In this document: in pieces, positions 8,996 to 18,330 of the stretch
Numbering within the stretch: position 1 is the first letter of the stretch
Layout: every line of letters starts with the position of its first letter
Origin: Bacteroidales bacterium UBA5197
GTDB lineage: Bacteria; Bacteroidota; Bacteroidia; Bacteroidales; Lentimicrobiaceae
Direction: 5' to 3'
DNA length: 46,405 nt
Assembly: GCA_002412885.1 (NCBI GenBank)
Contig: DHVX01000078.1
Coordinates: 1-46,405, forward strand
Made by a program: the position numbers and the translations under genes
Notes under the pieces: generated by a model
The model's input: only the letters and a program-made list of their open reading frames with translations
The model's database searches: none
Told to the model about the DNA's origin: nothing

Positions 8996-11680
8996 ATGAG
9001 AAAATCATTACTTTCTTTTTTTGCGTTGCTTTTGATTGCTCAGATTTCTTTTGCACAATGGAGCAGCAATGCAGCAGTAAACAATGCAATATGCAGCCTC
9101 GCAGGGGAACAGGCGCTTCCTAAAATTGCAACATGCCCTAACGGCGACACATACATCGGTTACTTTTCAAATGAAAGCGGCAATTATGATGTCAGGCTGC
9201 AACGTATTGACAGTCAGGGAAATGAACTTTGGGCAAGTGGTGGTATTCTGATCAGCAGCAATGCATCAATGACCTGGCTCACTGACTGGGATATGACCGC
9301 CGACGTAAACAACCATTGTGTGATGACATGGCAGGACATCCGAAATGGCAACAACAATGCCTATGCCTATCGCATTTCGCCATCGGGTAGTTTTATTTGG
9401 GGCAGCAATGGCATTGCGCTTTCAAATAATTCTGCATTTAATGCATCACCCAAAGTAACCTGCACCGCTGCCGGAAACGCCGTTTTTGCATGGATGTCGG
9501 ATGATGTTTTAATTATTCAGAAGATAGATCCTGCCGGAAATAAGCAATGGGGCGTCAACGGAATTACGCTCAGCACTTCCAATACACTTAAATGGCCTCA
9601 GCTGATGCCGGTTGGAACCGATGAAGTGATTATGAAATATTTTGAAGACAGCGGACCGCCCAATGCACCAACCAGACATGTTTTTGCTCAGCGATACAGT
9701 TCAACCGGAACTCCTGTATGGGCTGCCCCTGCCGTAATTTCAGATGCCGGCGGAATATCAGCATGGACACAGATTTTTCCATTTATAAACGATGGCAGCG
9801 ATGGCTTTTATATTGCATGGCACGATGACCGCGACAATAATCAGCTGGCATCTGTCTGGGTTCAGCATATCAGCTCTTCAGGCGCTGTACTTTTTGCTGC
9901 AGATGGCGTTGAAGCTTCAACACAGGGAGGCACAAACCATTACTATCCTTCACTGGCCAGCCCTCCGGGATCTTCTGATGTTTTTGTTTACTGGAATGAG
10001 ATGAATTCACTTCAGAGTCAAAAAGGCATCTTCGGACAAAAACTTTCATCATCAGGAACAAGACAATGGGGCAACAGCGGAATGACTTTTATTCCGGTTT
10101 CAGCAACAAATGTTACTCCCCTTGCCGCAAGCAGCAGCCCAACCGACATGATTGTATTGTATGAAGAGTCCACTTCGGCTTCGGCCAGTTCATTGAAAGC
10201 CATGCGTATAGCAACCGATGGAAGCTATGTCTGGCCGACAAATCATGTAACAGTGAGTTCGGCTGCTTCGTCGAAGGTGCATACTGTGATGAATGACTTT
10301 CAGAACAACCAATGGCTGATAAGCTGGGAGGATAACCGTTCTGGCGCAGCTGATATTTATGCCCAAAACCTTCTTCTCGACGGAACGCTGGGTTTTTATG
10401 ATCCAACCTTCGGAAATATTCAAGGACAGGTCGCACTTAACGGTGGAACCGGCAATGTTACACAGGTGGTTGTAAGTGCAGGTAATGAATCAACGCTGCC
10501 TGACCCTAATGGATTTTACATCCTTGTTGTTCCTACCGGAACCTACACCGTTACAGCAACCTTGCCGGCATATTACCCCGGATCTGTTACTAATGTGGTT
10601 GTTCTTGAAGATCAAGCCACTACGGGTGTTGATTTTGTGCTTGAAGCCATTCCTACAACCGGTTTTATCGAAGGTGAAGTTACGCTTTCAGGAGGAAGCG
10701 GTGAGATTACTGAAGTTCTTGTTTCTGCTGGCGCCAACTCGACTCACCCGGATGCCAATGGATTTTACAGCCTTGAAACTCAGGTTGGTGTTTGGGATGT
10801 TGAAGCAAGTCTTGCCGGATATGTTACGCAGTCGAGATCACTAATATCTGTTTTGCCGGGTGAAACAACTCCGGATATTGACTTCACACTTCCTTTGCTT
10901 CCCACCACAGGATATGTTCAGGGTTATGTTGTGATTGCAGGCGGACTTTACGATCTGACTGAAGTTTCGGTTACTGCAGGAAGCATCACAACAAATCCGA
11001 ATGAAAACGGATTCTATTTTCTGGAATTACCGGTGGGAACTTTTGCCGTAACTGCATCGCATGAATTTACAACTTCCCAAACCATTGAAAATGTTGTGAT
11101 TGATCCCGGACTTTCCACTACCGGAATCGATTTTTTACTCCAACCTTTGCGTGTTAATATGATTTGCATGGCACTGAATCAATGGGGACTATCGATGGAT
11201 GAAACAGACATTTCAATTGTCGGGCCTGAATCAACATACACCGGAACCATCAATGGCAATTCTCTGGTGTTTGAAAATGTGCCTTATGGATTATATGCAG
11301 GAACCGCATCCCATGAAATTGGTGGCACTGTTTTGTCAGACACACTCATAAATTCAGAAAATCATCACCTTGTTTTTGAGTTTTTCATTGATAAAACCAA
11401 CAGCAATTCCAGTGATCTCAGTTTTCAGATTTCGCCAAATCCATTGTCAGCAGAAAGTAAAATAAAACTTTCGGTTTTAAAGCAATCTGAATACACGATG
11501 ATTCTTCAAAATTTAAACGGCAAAATTCTGGCAACAAAAAAAACCGGAACCATTCAATCCGGCACACATGAGTGGCCATTCCGTTTTCTGGCACAGAGCC
11601 ACACACTTTCTGCCGGAACCTATTTTGTTAGTGTGATTTCCGGAAGTGAGACATCAACCATTAAATTGATAGTGAATTAG
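8996..11680 (+). CDS. T9SS type A sorting domain protein with three carboxypeptidase-like regulatory domains
   Basis: The 894-residue exported protein starts with a signal peptide (MRKSLLSFFALLLIAQISFAQ). Residues ~20-460 hold repeated WASGGILIS / WGSNGIALS / WGVNGITLS / WGNSGMTF segments, about 60-80 residues apart, which look like blades of a beta-propeller. Residues ~470-720 are three tandem carboxypeptidase D regulatory-like (transthyretin-fold) modules of about 85 residues: IQGQVALNGGTGNV, IEGEVTLSGGSGEI and VQGYVVIAGGLYDL, each ending near TTGVDFVLE or a variant. The last ~75 residues form a T9SS sorting domain (FQISPNPLSAESKIKL... SAGTYFVSVISG). It is probably surface-attached or secreted. 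No active site is visible. It is followed at 98 bases by a lipoprotein gene with its own promoter. Confidence 0.88.
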   Translation: MRKSLLSFFALLLIAQISFAQWSSNAAVNNAICSLAGEQALPKIATCPNGDTYIGYFSNESGNYDVRLQRIDSQGNELWASGGILISSNASMTWLTDWDMTADVNNHCVMTWQDIRNGNNNAYAYRISPSGSFIWGSNGIALSNNSAFNASPKVTCTAAGNAVFAWMSDDVLIIQKIDPAGNKQWGVNGITLSTSNTLKWPQLMPVGTDEVIMKYFEDSGPPNAPTRHVFAQRYSSTGTPVWAAPAVISDAGGISAWTQIFPFINDGSDGFYIAWHDDRDNNQLASVWVQHISSSGAVLFAADGVEASTQGGTNHYYPSLASPPGSSDVFVYWNEMNSLQSQKGIFGQKLSSSGTRQWGNSGMTFIPVSATNVTPLAASSSPTDMIVLYEESTSASASSLKAMRIATDGSYVWPTNHVTVSSAASSKVHTVMNDFQNNQWLISWEDNRSGAADIYAQNLLLDGTLGFYDPTFGNIQGQVALNGGTGNVTQVVVSAGNESTLPDPNGFYILVVPTGTYTVTATLPAYYPGSVTNVVVLEDQATTGVDFVLEAIPTTGFIEGEVTLSGGSGEITEVLVSAGANSTHPDANGFYSLETQVGVWDVEASLAGYVTQSRSLISVLPGETTPDIDFTLPLLPTTGYVQGYVVIAGGLYDLTEVSVTAGSITTNPNENGFYFLELPVGTFAVTASHEFTTSQTIENVVIDPGLSTTGIDFLLQPLRVNMICMALNQWGLSMDETDISIVGPESTYTGTINGNSLVFENVPYGLYAGTASHEIGGTVLSDTLINSENHHLVFEFFIDKTNSNSSDLSFQISPNPLSAESKIKLSVLKQSEYTMILQNLNGKILATKKTGTIQSGTHEWPFRFLAQSHTLSAGTYFVSVISGSETSTIKLIVN

Positions 11681-11705
11681 CATAATGTTGCAACAATTAT
11701 ACAGG

Positions 11706-11737
11706 TTTCAGGTTTAATGAAACTTGTGTTACCTTTG
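11706..11737 (+). promoter_or_regulatory. promoter of the OB-fold lipoprotein gene
   Basis: TACCTTTG at 11730-11737 is an exact TAnnTTTG -7 element. TTTC at 11706-11709 stands at -33 with a 20-base spacer. It lies 41 bases upstream of the start codon. Confidence 0.6.
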
Positions 11738-11778
11738 CAATTGTTAAAAAGTTAAAAACCAAAAACTTCAAAGAAAAG

Positions 11779-12513
11779 ATGAAAAATCAACTCGCGAAAG
11801 TCATATTAACCTTCTCTGCAGCAGTTCTTATCTTGTTTTCAAGTTCATGCAACCGTGGAAAAGCTCCTGCAGTTGCTGAAGATTTACCTCCCGGAATGCA
11901 TGGAGTAAGCGTAATTGAAGTAGTTCAAACATCAAACTACACCTATCTTCAGGTTTTCGAGAACAATGAAAAGTATTGGATAGCTGTTACTGCCAGAGAA
12001 GCAAATCCCGGTGATGTTATTTATTTTACCGATGCAATGGAGATGCGCGATTTTCACAGTAAAGAACTCGACAGAACTTTTCCGTTAGTCTATTTTGTTC
12101 AGGATCCTTCCGACAGCCCTGAACCTCAAAAAGCCAATACCACCATGGGTAAGCCTTCAACCGGCAAGATGTCCGGCATTGAAATCGAGCATCTTGAAGA
12201 TGGCATCACCATAGCTTCATTATATACTGACAAGGAGAACTACAATGGTAAAACTGTAAAAATCAGGGGCCTGGTGGTAAAATTCAACAAAAGCATTATG
12301 AGGAAAAACTGGGCACATATTCAGGATGGAACCGGTGAAGAAGGATATCATGACCTTACCATTACCACCCTTGATATGGTGGAAGTTGGAAATGTTGTGA
12401 CTTTTGAAGGCAAAATCGAATTGAATAAGGATTTTGGTTCTGGTTACACTTACGATATAATTATGCAGGAAGCAAAAGCGCTTGATGTTAAAGTTTCTGA
12501 ATCACCAATGTAA
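11779..12513 (+). CDS. OB-fold domain-containing lipoprotein
   Basis: A 244-residue lipoprotein: the N-terminal signal ends LFSSSC, so Cys24 is the expected lipidation site. Residues ~130-235 form a nucleic-acid-binding-type OB-fold of the tRNA_anti-like kind (GITIASLYTDKENYNGKTVKIRGLVVKFN... WAHIQDGTG... VGNVVTFEGKIELNKDFGSGYTY). The middle part (HGVSVIEVVQTSNYTYLQVFENNEKYWIAV) resembles the periplasmic NrfJ-type small domain. The protein may bind metal, cytochrome partners or oligonucleotides; function is unproven. A promoter match lies just upstream. Its likely terminator lies inside the end of the convergent flavoprotein gene. Confidence 0.78.
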   Translation: MKNQLAKVILTFSAAVLILFSSSCNRGKAPAVAEDLPPGMHGVSVIEVVQTSNYTYLQVFENNEKYWIAVTAREANPGDVIYFTDAMEMRDFHSKELDRTFPLVYFVQDPSDSPEPQKANTTMGKPSTGKMSGIEIEHLEDGITIASLYTDKENYNGKTVKIRGLVVKFNKSIMRKNWAHIQDGTGEEGYHDLTITTLDMVEVGNVVTFEGKIELNKDFGSGYTYDIIMQEAKALDVKVSESPM

Positions 12514-12526
12514 TAGAAGCCAAAAT

Positions 12527-13756
12527 TTAATCTTCTGATAGAGCCTGCGGTATTCCGCGGGCTTTTTTATGCAGGCAAGTGGCTGCGTAATGGCCGGTGG
12601 CAAAACATCCCTGAAGCAAAAACCCTCCGGTAGGCGCATCCCAGTCAAGCATTTCACCAGCAACGAAAATTTTAGGATATTTCTTCAGGGATAAATCATG
12701 ATCTATCTCATTCATATCCAAACCTCCAACGCTTGAAATGGCTTCATCCAAAGGTCGGAGCGAATGAACTGGAACAGTCAGTGATTTGACCAAACCGGCA
12801 AAGTTCAGCGGATCTGAAAATGCTTCTTTATTTGAAAAGGATTTAAGCAGCGCCATCTCCTGTCCATTCAGGTTAAATGCATGAGCATATTCTTTGGTTC
12901 CGGCTCTCCCTTTGGGAGCTCTTGCCAGAAGAGAATCCAACGAATTGAAAGGCTTCAGGTCAATGGAAATCTCCGGAACTGAGCCTTCCTTAAGTTGATT
13001 TCTTATGGCTGGTATGATCGGATAAATTGCACTCCCCTCTAGTCCGTAAGTTGTGATCAGTGCTTCGCCTTTCGAAACCAAATCACCCGATCTTACTGAA
13101 ATATTCTTCAAAGGCTTTCCTTCATGATGCTGCCTGATGGCATCCGGCCAGACAATATTCACTCCGCAATTCGATGGCTGGAACACTGATGTCTTGATTC
13201 CCGCAGTGTTAAACATGGCTGTCCATTTTCCATCCGACCCGGTTTGAGGCCAAGATGCCCCACCAAAAGCAAATAATGCGAAGTCATAAATTTCTTTGAA
13301 AACTCCTTCAGGATTACTGAATGTAAAAACCATCTCATCAGAAAAAGATTCCAGTTTGTGATTCAGATGAAAAATAACACCTCTGCCGGTAAGTTCGTTG
13401 GTTATTGCTTTCAATACATCAGAAGGCGTTAAGCCTTTGACAGGAAAAACCTTTCCACTGCTCCCTGTAAATGTTTCTATCTGCATAGCTTCCAACCATT
13501 TGCGCAAAGAGCTGGAATCAAAATTTCTGATAGCTTCATCAATAAATCCGGGAGGCGAATAATTAGCAATCAGGTCATTTGCAGGCAGATCTCTGGTTAT
13601 ATTCAGTCCACCTTTTCCAGCCACCAGAAACTTTTGTCCTGCCATTTTCTCTTTTTCAAAGAGATGTACTTCAAAATCCACAGCCAGAACCCAGGCAGCC
13701 ATCAAACCTGACGGACCTCCTCCAACAATGCATACCTTCGGCCTTTTATCTTTCAT
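12527..13756 (-). CDS. HI0933-family NAD(P)/FAD-dependent flavoprotein (BaiN-like)
   Basis: A 409-residue cytosolic flavoprotein. The FAD-binding dinucleotide motif GGGPSGLMAAW is at residues ~12-22, followed by the acidic strand end FEVHLFEKEK and the family motif AGQKFLVAGKGGLNITRD. GGASWPQTGSDG lies mid-protein. The end holds the second FAD-contact region FVAGEMLDWDAPTGGFLLQGCFATG. Length and motifs fit the TIGR03862-like branch of the HI0933 family (aminoacetone oxidase/BaiN-type reductases); the substrate is not known. The last ~10 codons overlap a hairpin that should terminate the convergent lipoprotein gene. TAATTTTG on the minus strand 27 bases upstream is a likely -7 element. Confidence 0.9.
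   Translation of the reverse strand: MKDKRPKVCIVGGGPSGLMAAWVLAVDFEVHLFEKEKMAGQKFLVAGKGGLNITRDLPANDLIANYSPPGFIDEAIRNFDSSSLRKWLEAMQIETFTGSSGKVFPVKGLTPSDVLKAITNELTGRGVIFHLNHKLESFSDEMVFTFSNPEGVFKEIYDFALFAFGGASWPQTGSDGKWTAMFNTAGIKTSVFQPSNCGVNIVWPDAIRQHHEGKPLKNISVRSGDLVSKGEALITTYGLEGSAIYPIIPAIRNQLKEGSVPEISIDLKPFNSLDSLLARAPKGRAGTKEYAHAFNLNGQEMALLKSFSNKEAFSDPLNFAGLVKSLTVPVHSLRPLDEAISSVGGLDMNEIDHDLSLKKYPKIFVAGEMLDWDAPTGGFLLQGCFATGHYAATCLHKKARGIPQALSED
12541..12568 (+). terminator. intrinsic terminator of the lipoprotein gene, inside the convergent coding region
   Basis: The plus strand reads GCCTGCGG-TATT-CCGCGGGC (8-bp stem, one G-T wobble, 4-base loop) followed by six T. It lies 27 bases after the lipoprotein stop codon and overlaps the last codons of the convergent flavoprotein gene. 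Confidence 0.8.
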
Positions 13757-13783
13757 CTGAATCCTGGAAGTAGTTTAATCCTT

Positions 13784-13817
13784 CAAAATTAATCTTATAA
13801 AGCGAGTCTGCACCAAA
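13784..13817 (-). promoter_or_regulatory. promoter of the HI0933-type flavoprotein gene
   Basis: On the minus strand, TAATTTTG (13784-13791) is an exact -7 element. TTTG (13814-13817) is at -33 with a 22-base spacer, slightly long. It lies 27 bases upstream of the start codon. Confidence 0.5.
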
Positions 13818-13906
13818 AAGAAATAATCGGACAGGGAAATGCTGCAGCAAATATCACAAATAATGGTCAATCGCTATAAAATCTCAATTATTGCGCTGAA
13901 ATTCAT

Positions 13907-13914
13907 TATTTTTG
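13907..13914 (+). promoter_or_regulatory. -7 element upstream of the Pvc16-like gene
   Basis: TATTTTTG matches TAnnTTTG exactly, 35 bases before the ATG at 13950. It supports that start rather than upstream in-frame ATGs. No good -33 is visible. Confidence 0.4.
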
Positions 13915-13949
13915 GATTAAAATCACTTCACCATCTAATCCGGATATTT

Positions 13950-14504
13950 ATGATTTCGCACGCACTGAGCATCCTCATCAACGAACTGAACAAGCATCTT
14001 CAGGATGTTTACAACATTCCTGTTTCAAAGGAAGCAGCCATTGCAGGAAACGTTTCTGAAATCAATCATTCATCAGAGAAAGACGAGGAAAAGTTCATCA
14101 ATAAAATCATTTTCACGGTAATTAATATTCTGGAAGAAAGATCAGGAAGCAGTTTTCCTGGATTTTCGAAAGGTGAAGCTACAGGGATTAATGTCCGGAA
14201 AGAATCACAATCAGCAATGAATCTGGCGATACTGATTGCCGCCAACCACAGCGATTATAATGAAGCTTTGCTGATGATCTCAAGAACCATCAGGCACTTC
14301 CGTACAATGGGACTGCTAACCGGCGAAACGGCAGCACCGGAATCACTCACAATCAATGCGCCGGAAAATCCAAAAGACCGTCTTAAAGATTTTAAATTAT
14401 CGGTCACCATGCATTCATGCAGTTTTGAAGAAATCAACCTCATCCGGAATATTACGGGAGGAAAACAATACCCCTTTGTAATTTACAATATGCGTCTGAG
14501 TTGA
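13950..14504 (+). CDS. Pvc16-like (DUF4255) protein, isolated gene
   Basis: The 184-residue protein matches my knowledge of the DUF4255/Pvc16 N-terminal family, which supplies the tail-terminator (cap) protein in extracellular contractile injection systems. Visible signatures are the N-terminal helix MISHALSILINELNKHL, then NKIIFTVINILEERS, then LAILIAANHSDYNEALLMIS...IRHF, and the closing LKDFKLSVTMHSCSFEEINLI...GGKQYPFVIYNMRL, which corresponds to the family's closing 'GGKQ.PFVLYKARL' pattern. The start is chosen at the family-like MISHAL; upstream residues are hydrophobic and unlike the family, and a -7 element lies between. No sheath, tube, baseplate or ATPase gene is nearby. It is either an orphan cap, a relic, or has another role. 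Confidence 0.8.
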   Translation: MISHALSILINELNKHLQDVYNIPVSKEAAIAGNVSEINHSSEKDEEKFINKIIFTVINILEERSGSSFPGFSKGEATGINVRKESQSAMNLAILIAANHSDYNEALLMISRTIRHFRTMGLLTGETAAPESLTINAPENPKDRLKDFKLSVTMHSCSFEEINLIRNITGGKQYPFVIYNMRLS

Positions 14505-14553
14505 GCAGAAATGCATTTGTTAACAGTAAATGAAATTGGGGTCAAAACAGCCC

Positions 14554-17235
14554 CTACATCCCTATCGTTATTTCTCTTCCGCTGAAAACAGGAATTGCAA
14601 TCCGGACACCCCACAGGAATTTTTCGTCACTGCCATAACCGGCATAAATCCCCAGATTATACAATGCATTGCCGATTCCATAGCCCGCCTCTATGTGATG
14701 TCCTTTATGCTGAACAGCCAGAAAACTCAATGAAAATCTTTCTTCCCATAATCTGTTCCGGAGCAAGGGCAATCGGTTCAGAAACAAATATTTAGAATTA
14801 TAAATAATGTGTGCATTCACATAGGCTTCATCAGTACTCCATTTATAATAATCAGTCAAATGAAAAACCTGAAAGAAATCCTTGCCGCCCAAAATCAAAG
14901 GCTGAGAATTGAAATGTGTAAAGTCATCGAAATACAATTTATTGTTGTTCAGATACTTTCCGAATTCAGCTTCGTAACGCAAACTGCCTTCGATTCCCAG
15001 CCTGAATTCCTGCCGAAGTCCCGTTCTCAACAAATCGAAGTCTGTATCAAACGCTCCGACTTTAAATGCTTTGTTAAATCCGACAAAGAATTCAGGCGCT
15101 TTATTCAAGCCTCTTCGGGCAACTTTAACTCCATCTTTTACAAAATAATAGGGAGTCGGTTTCCACGAAAGTTCAAGATTAACCCTAAGATCGCGGTGCC
15201 GCTGCATATTGTAAAGCGAATTTTCCGGAATATTACTATCGAAATCTCTTGAATCTTTGTAGAAAAATGAGAAATCACTGGCGTTTTGCAAAGGAACTGT
15301 TTCAGATGCAATTATCTCAGACTTGACTTTTGCACCAATAAACGGTACAATTGAATGGAATAAACTCACATAATCTTTTCGATAGATACGCGAAAGATTC
15401 TGCCGGAAGAAAAGTGTTGAAATGGTATTCTCTATTGGCATTGCACCGCCTGCACTGTTGTAATCAAAACTATCAGACCCGGCTTTTAATCTGATCGAAT
15501 TTTTATAGTTCCCATTTCCGGAAAAACCGGCAGAAACATTCCAGAGAAAAGCTTCTCGTGCAAATGATACGCCCGGGGTAAATGCCAGATTAAAAACTCC
15601 CTTTTCAGATAGCCTGTAATTGTATCCAAACATGGTGCGGTAAGCCAAACCGTCAACAGTATTAAATGCCACCCCGAAAGGATACAATAATCCATTGGAT
15701 GTCAACCATCTCAATGAGTCAACATCATACCTGCCACCGGTTAAAAGGGTTGAGAAAAGTCGTTTGTTCGCGGGCTTCTTTCCGGATGTATCATTGGCCA
15801 GAGATTTACGTCGCGCCATGAGTGAATCGTTTCGCTCAACACTCAGTATTTCATGATGAGCCAGCGGAATTGGCCGCACATTGTTCCAAAAACCAGTATC
15901 TGAAATCCTGGCATTTGAATCAATGGTGGTTTTGTAGCGCTCTACATACTCATGATTGTTGCGCAACGAATCCTTTAACTTCAACTCTTCCTGCCTGCTC
16001 TGAATTCGTGCCAGTCGGTAAGCTTCAGTGGTTGTGGGCTCCTGCTTTGATTTCAGGATTTCGGATTTTTTATCCAGCTTCTCAAACCGCTTTGCATTGG
16101 ATGATTGACTTTTTTTTGCCATCATTTCAGCAGGAGGAGGAGTTGCTGAAGGAACATCCCGCATATTCACGGTAAGTTTGTGGTATCTTATGGATGTGTT
16201 GTATAAAAATCCTCCGGCATTGCCCATCAGGTCCATGTCAAATTTAAACTTATTGCTCACCGCAAGCCATACATTTGGCTGAACTTCACCATAAGTCTGC
16301 GCAAGCTGAATTTTCATACCCAATTGTTCATCAATACTTACATCAATGCTATGAATGCACCAAAGTTCATCCACTATATAAACATAACCTTTAATGTATT
16401 TCGGTCCGCTGCCTTTGGGTGTAATCCTGATTTTGTTAACCAGCACATTCCCGTTTAACTGTGTACCCTCAAGGCTGAAACGATAATGATTAAACGCACC
16501 GGGTGCAAATGGCGACCAGGCATTTCCAAAAGCATCGGGTTTATATAGATTCCCTGAAATGTAACCAATGGCAGACGAAGACCTGCTCTCATTTCCCTGC
16601 GGAAAATTACTACGTATGGATTTTACCCGCTGATTTACTTTTGAAGGTGTGTACTCAATTTCGTTGACAGATTCCTCAATATATACATCGCCTTCTTTTA
16701 TACCAGATTCCTTCAGATCATCTTTTGCCATCCACTTAACCATTCTTGAAATCGATTTTACCTCAAGGCTCCCCCGAATGTAAACATCTGCTTTATAATA
16801 TTTTACCATTCGTGCATAAACCGGCGCTTTTTGAATTACCCTGCGTATAATTCCATAAGCCGGATCTTCTCCATCGCTTGAAACAACCACTCCCGGAAGA
16901 TTATAAACCATTTCCTGCAATACAATCTGAAGAGGCTTCATGGACTGTGTGACACTAACCTTTAGCGTTTCAGTTTCGTAGCCCATACTTTGAAAAACAC
17001 AGGTAAATTCTCCCTGAGGTAACTTCAGTTCAAAAAAACCTTGCTGATTGGCAGCTGTTCCATACATCAGCTCTTTGATAAAAACAGTGGAATATGGCAC
17101 CGGTTTACCATTATGATCCACAATATTGCCCGATAAAGACTGCGCAGATGCAGAAAAAATTGAAAAAATAAAAACAAGTAAAACCAGCGTTGTTTTCGTT
17201 ACAGACAATTTGTTGAAATACACAGAAGATATCAT
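14554..17235 (-). CDS. DUF5686 family outer-membrane protein with carboxypeptidase-like N-terminal domain
   Basis: The 893-residue protein has a signal peptide ending FSASAQ near residue 32. A carboxypeptidase-D-regulatory-like domain follows (LSGNIVDHNGKPVPYSTVFI...GFFELKLPQG, residues ~33-115), as in TonB-dependent receptors. The DUF5686 signature is DPAYGIIRRVIQKA followed by YYKADVYIRGSLEVKSI. The C-terminal ~400 residues are strand-rich with aromatic ends, consistent with a large outer-membrane barrel, ending in AIPVFSGREITIGM. A charged segment rich in Lys/Ser lies at ~380-470. The family is widespread in Bacteroidota and its role is unknown. It is convergent with the Pvc16-like gene and probably monocistronic. 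Confidence 0.85.
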   Translation of the reverse strand: MISSVYFNKLSVTKTTLVLLVFIFSIFSASAQSLSGNIVDHNGKPVPYSTVFIKELMYGTAANQQGFFELKLPQGEFTCVFQSMGYETETLKVSVTQSMKPLQIVLQEMVYNLPGVVVSSDGEDPAYGIIRRVIQKAPVYARMVKYYKADVYIRGSLEVKSISRMVKWMAKDDLKESGIKEGDVYIEESVNEIEYTPSKVNQRVKSIRSNFPQGNESRSSSAIGYISGNLYKPDAFGNAWSPFAPGAFNHYRFSLEGTQLNGNVLVNKIRITPKGSGPKYIKGYVYIVDELWCIHSIDVSIDEQLGMKIQLAQTYGEVQPNVWLAVSNKFKFDMDLMGNAGGFLYNTSIRYHKLTVNMRDVPSATPPPAEMMAKKSQSSNAKRFEKLDKKSEILKSKQEPTTTEAYRLARIQSRQEELKLKDSLRNNHEYVERYKTTIDSNARISDTGFWNNVRPIPLAHHEILSVERNDSLMARRKSLANDTSGKKPANKRLFSTLLTGGRYDVDSLRWLTSNGLLYPFGVAFNTVDGLAYRTMFGYNYRLSEKGVFNLAFTPGVSFAREAFLWNVSAGFSGNGNYKNSIRLKAGSDSFDYNSAGGAMPIENTISTLFFRQNLSRIYRKDYVSLFHSIVPFIGAKVKSEIIASETVPLQNASDFSFFYKDSRDFDSNIPENSLYNMQRHRDLRVNLELSWKPTPYYFVKDGVKVARRGLNKAPEFFVGFNKAFKVGAFDTDFDLLRTGLRQEFRLGIEGSLRYEAEFGKYLNNNKLYFDDFTHFNSQPLILGGKDFFQVFHLTDYYKWSTDEAYVNAHIIYNSKYLFLNRLPLLRNRLWEERFSLSFLAVQHKGHHIEAGYGIGNALYNLGIYAGYGSDEKFLWGVRIAIPVFSGREITIGM

Positions 17236-17583
17236 ATGCTGTTATTTAATTAATCGCAAAATAATAACTGGTAAGCTTAATAAATCCGTCAGGAATTAAT
17301 CAAATTGAGATTCTACAGAAAAACTATGTAAAAGTAAATGCTTGAGAATTACAAACCTTAAATTAACCAGCTATTTAACCAAATTTAACATCAGCAGCTT
17401 TAATGCTTAAGAATCAAAAAACTTCTACTCATGAATTTTGGCAGAATTTATAAAGACATAAACCCTATTTTTGCATCAGAAGATTTCAGGAAAGTCATTA
17501 CATCAAACTGTGTTGGCATAATTCTGGCAAAGGGAAACACTTCACAAAAAACAAATTGGCTTAATCAGGAATTAAAAAGCATC
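17236..17583. other. intergenic region holding the promoter of the outer-membrane/serine hydrolase-like pair
   Basis: This 348-base stretch lies between divergent genes. TATTTTTG at 17466-17473 is an exact -7 element about 110 bases before the ATG at 17584. An open frame runs in from 17431 but shows no signal peptide and contains the promoter match, so I treat it as leader. No other element is visible. Confidence 0.5.
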
Positions 17584-18330
17584 ATGCAGAACACAAAGCC
17601 TAAAAGATATAAATATCTGAATATCATATTTTTTGCGTTTAGTATCCTGCTCATTTCCGGTATAAAGCCAGTTAATGCCCAAAGCTGGAAATCAAAACCT
17701 TTTTCCATTGCAATAATCAATAACAATACACTACAATTTCCACGTTCTGTTTTTGCAACTTTCAACGAACCGCTGCATCCGGGAATTGCACTTGCTTATG
17801 AATTTGGATGGTTTGAAACCATCAAAAGTCCAATGTTCAGGAATATCAACACATTTGCACTTGGAGGCAAAAAGGTTAGTACCGGAAAATGGTTTCAGAA
17901 TATTGGTCTGGCATATTACCATCACAAAAATCTGAATCATGCATTTACGCTTACCACTCAGGGAGGATACAGAAGATATTTCGGCAAATTTTCGGCTGAA
18001 GCCGGAATTCATGCCGGCTATCTTCATGCGTTATCTGAAACAGAAAGGAGCGTGCAACAATCTGACGGCACCTGGAAACCCAATTCAGGAATCGGCAGGC
18101 CGTATTTAATCACTGGAGCCGGAGTCGGCATTGGTTATGACGCTGGTTACCATCACAATATGCGCAGAATTTTTCTCAATTACGATTATCGGATTCAACT
18201 GCCGTTTTCTTCCGGCTATGTGAAAGTACTTCCCAACGGACTGCTATCGCTTGGAGTTCAGTTCACCCTTTTTAAAAATTCTTCACCTTTGGGTAAACCC
18301 AAACAAGAACGTCTCGAATGTCCGGAATAA
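17584..18330 (+). CDS. predicted outer-membrane beta-barrel protein
   Basis: I do not recognise a named family. The 248-residue product starts with a basic segment and hydrophobic core (YLNIIFFAFSILLISG) with likely cleavage after PVNAQ, so it is exported. The rest is strand-like: HPGIALAYEFGWFE, WFQNIGLAYYHHKN, HAFTLTTQGGYRRYFG, SAEAGIHAGYLHAL, YLITGAGVGIGYDAGY and LLSLGVQFTLF, the usual pattern of a small barrel. A short hydrophilic tail follows the last strand. The start at 17584 is preferred because the longer frame lacks a signal peptide at its N-terminus. The stop overlaps the next gene's start by 13 bases, so the two are probably translationally coupled. Confidence 0.7.
   Translation: MQNTKPKRYKYLNIIFFAFSILLISGIKPVNAQSWKSKPFSIAIINNNTLQFPRSVFATFNEPLHPGIALAYEFGWFETIKSPMFRNINTFALGGKKVSTGKWFQNIGLAYYHHKNLNHAFTLTTQGGYRRYFGKFSAEAGIHAGYLHALSETERSVQQSDGTWKPNSGIGRPYLITGAGVGIGYDAGYHHNMRRIFLNYDYRIQLPFSSGYVKVLPNGLLSLGVQFTLFKNSSPLGKPKQERLECPE

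Noticed and set aside
10430..11150. Repetitive DNA in the T9SS gene as a candidate repeat array
   Set aside because: It is explained by three tandem transthyretin-fold protein domains; the DNA copies are too diverged to be a DNA-level repeat or CRISPR.
14809..15252. 147-codon plus-strand frame inside the DUF5686 gene
   Set aside because: Antisense shadow; the minus-strand barrel reading is far more protein-like.
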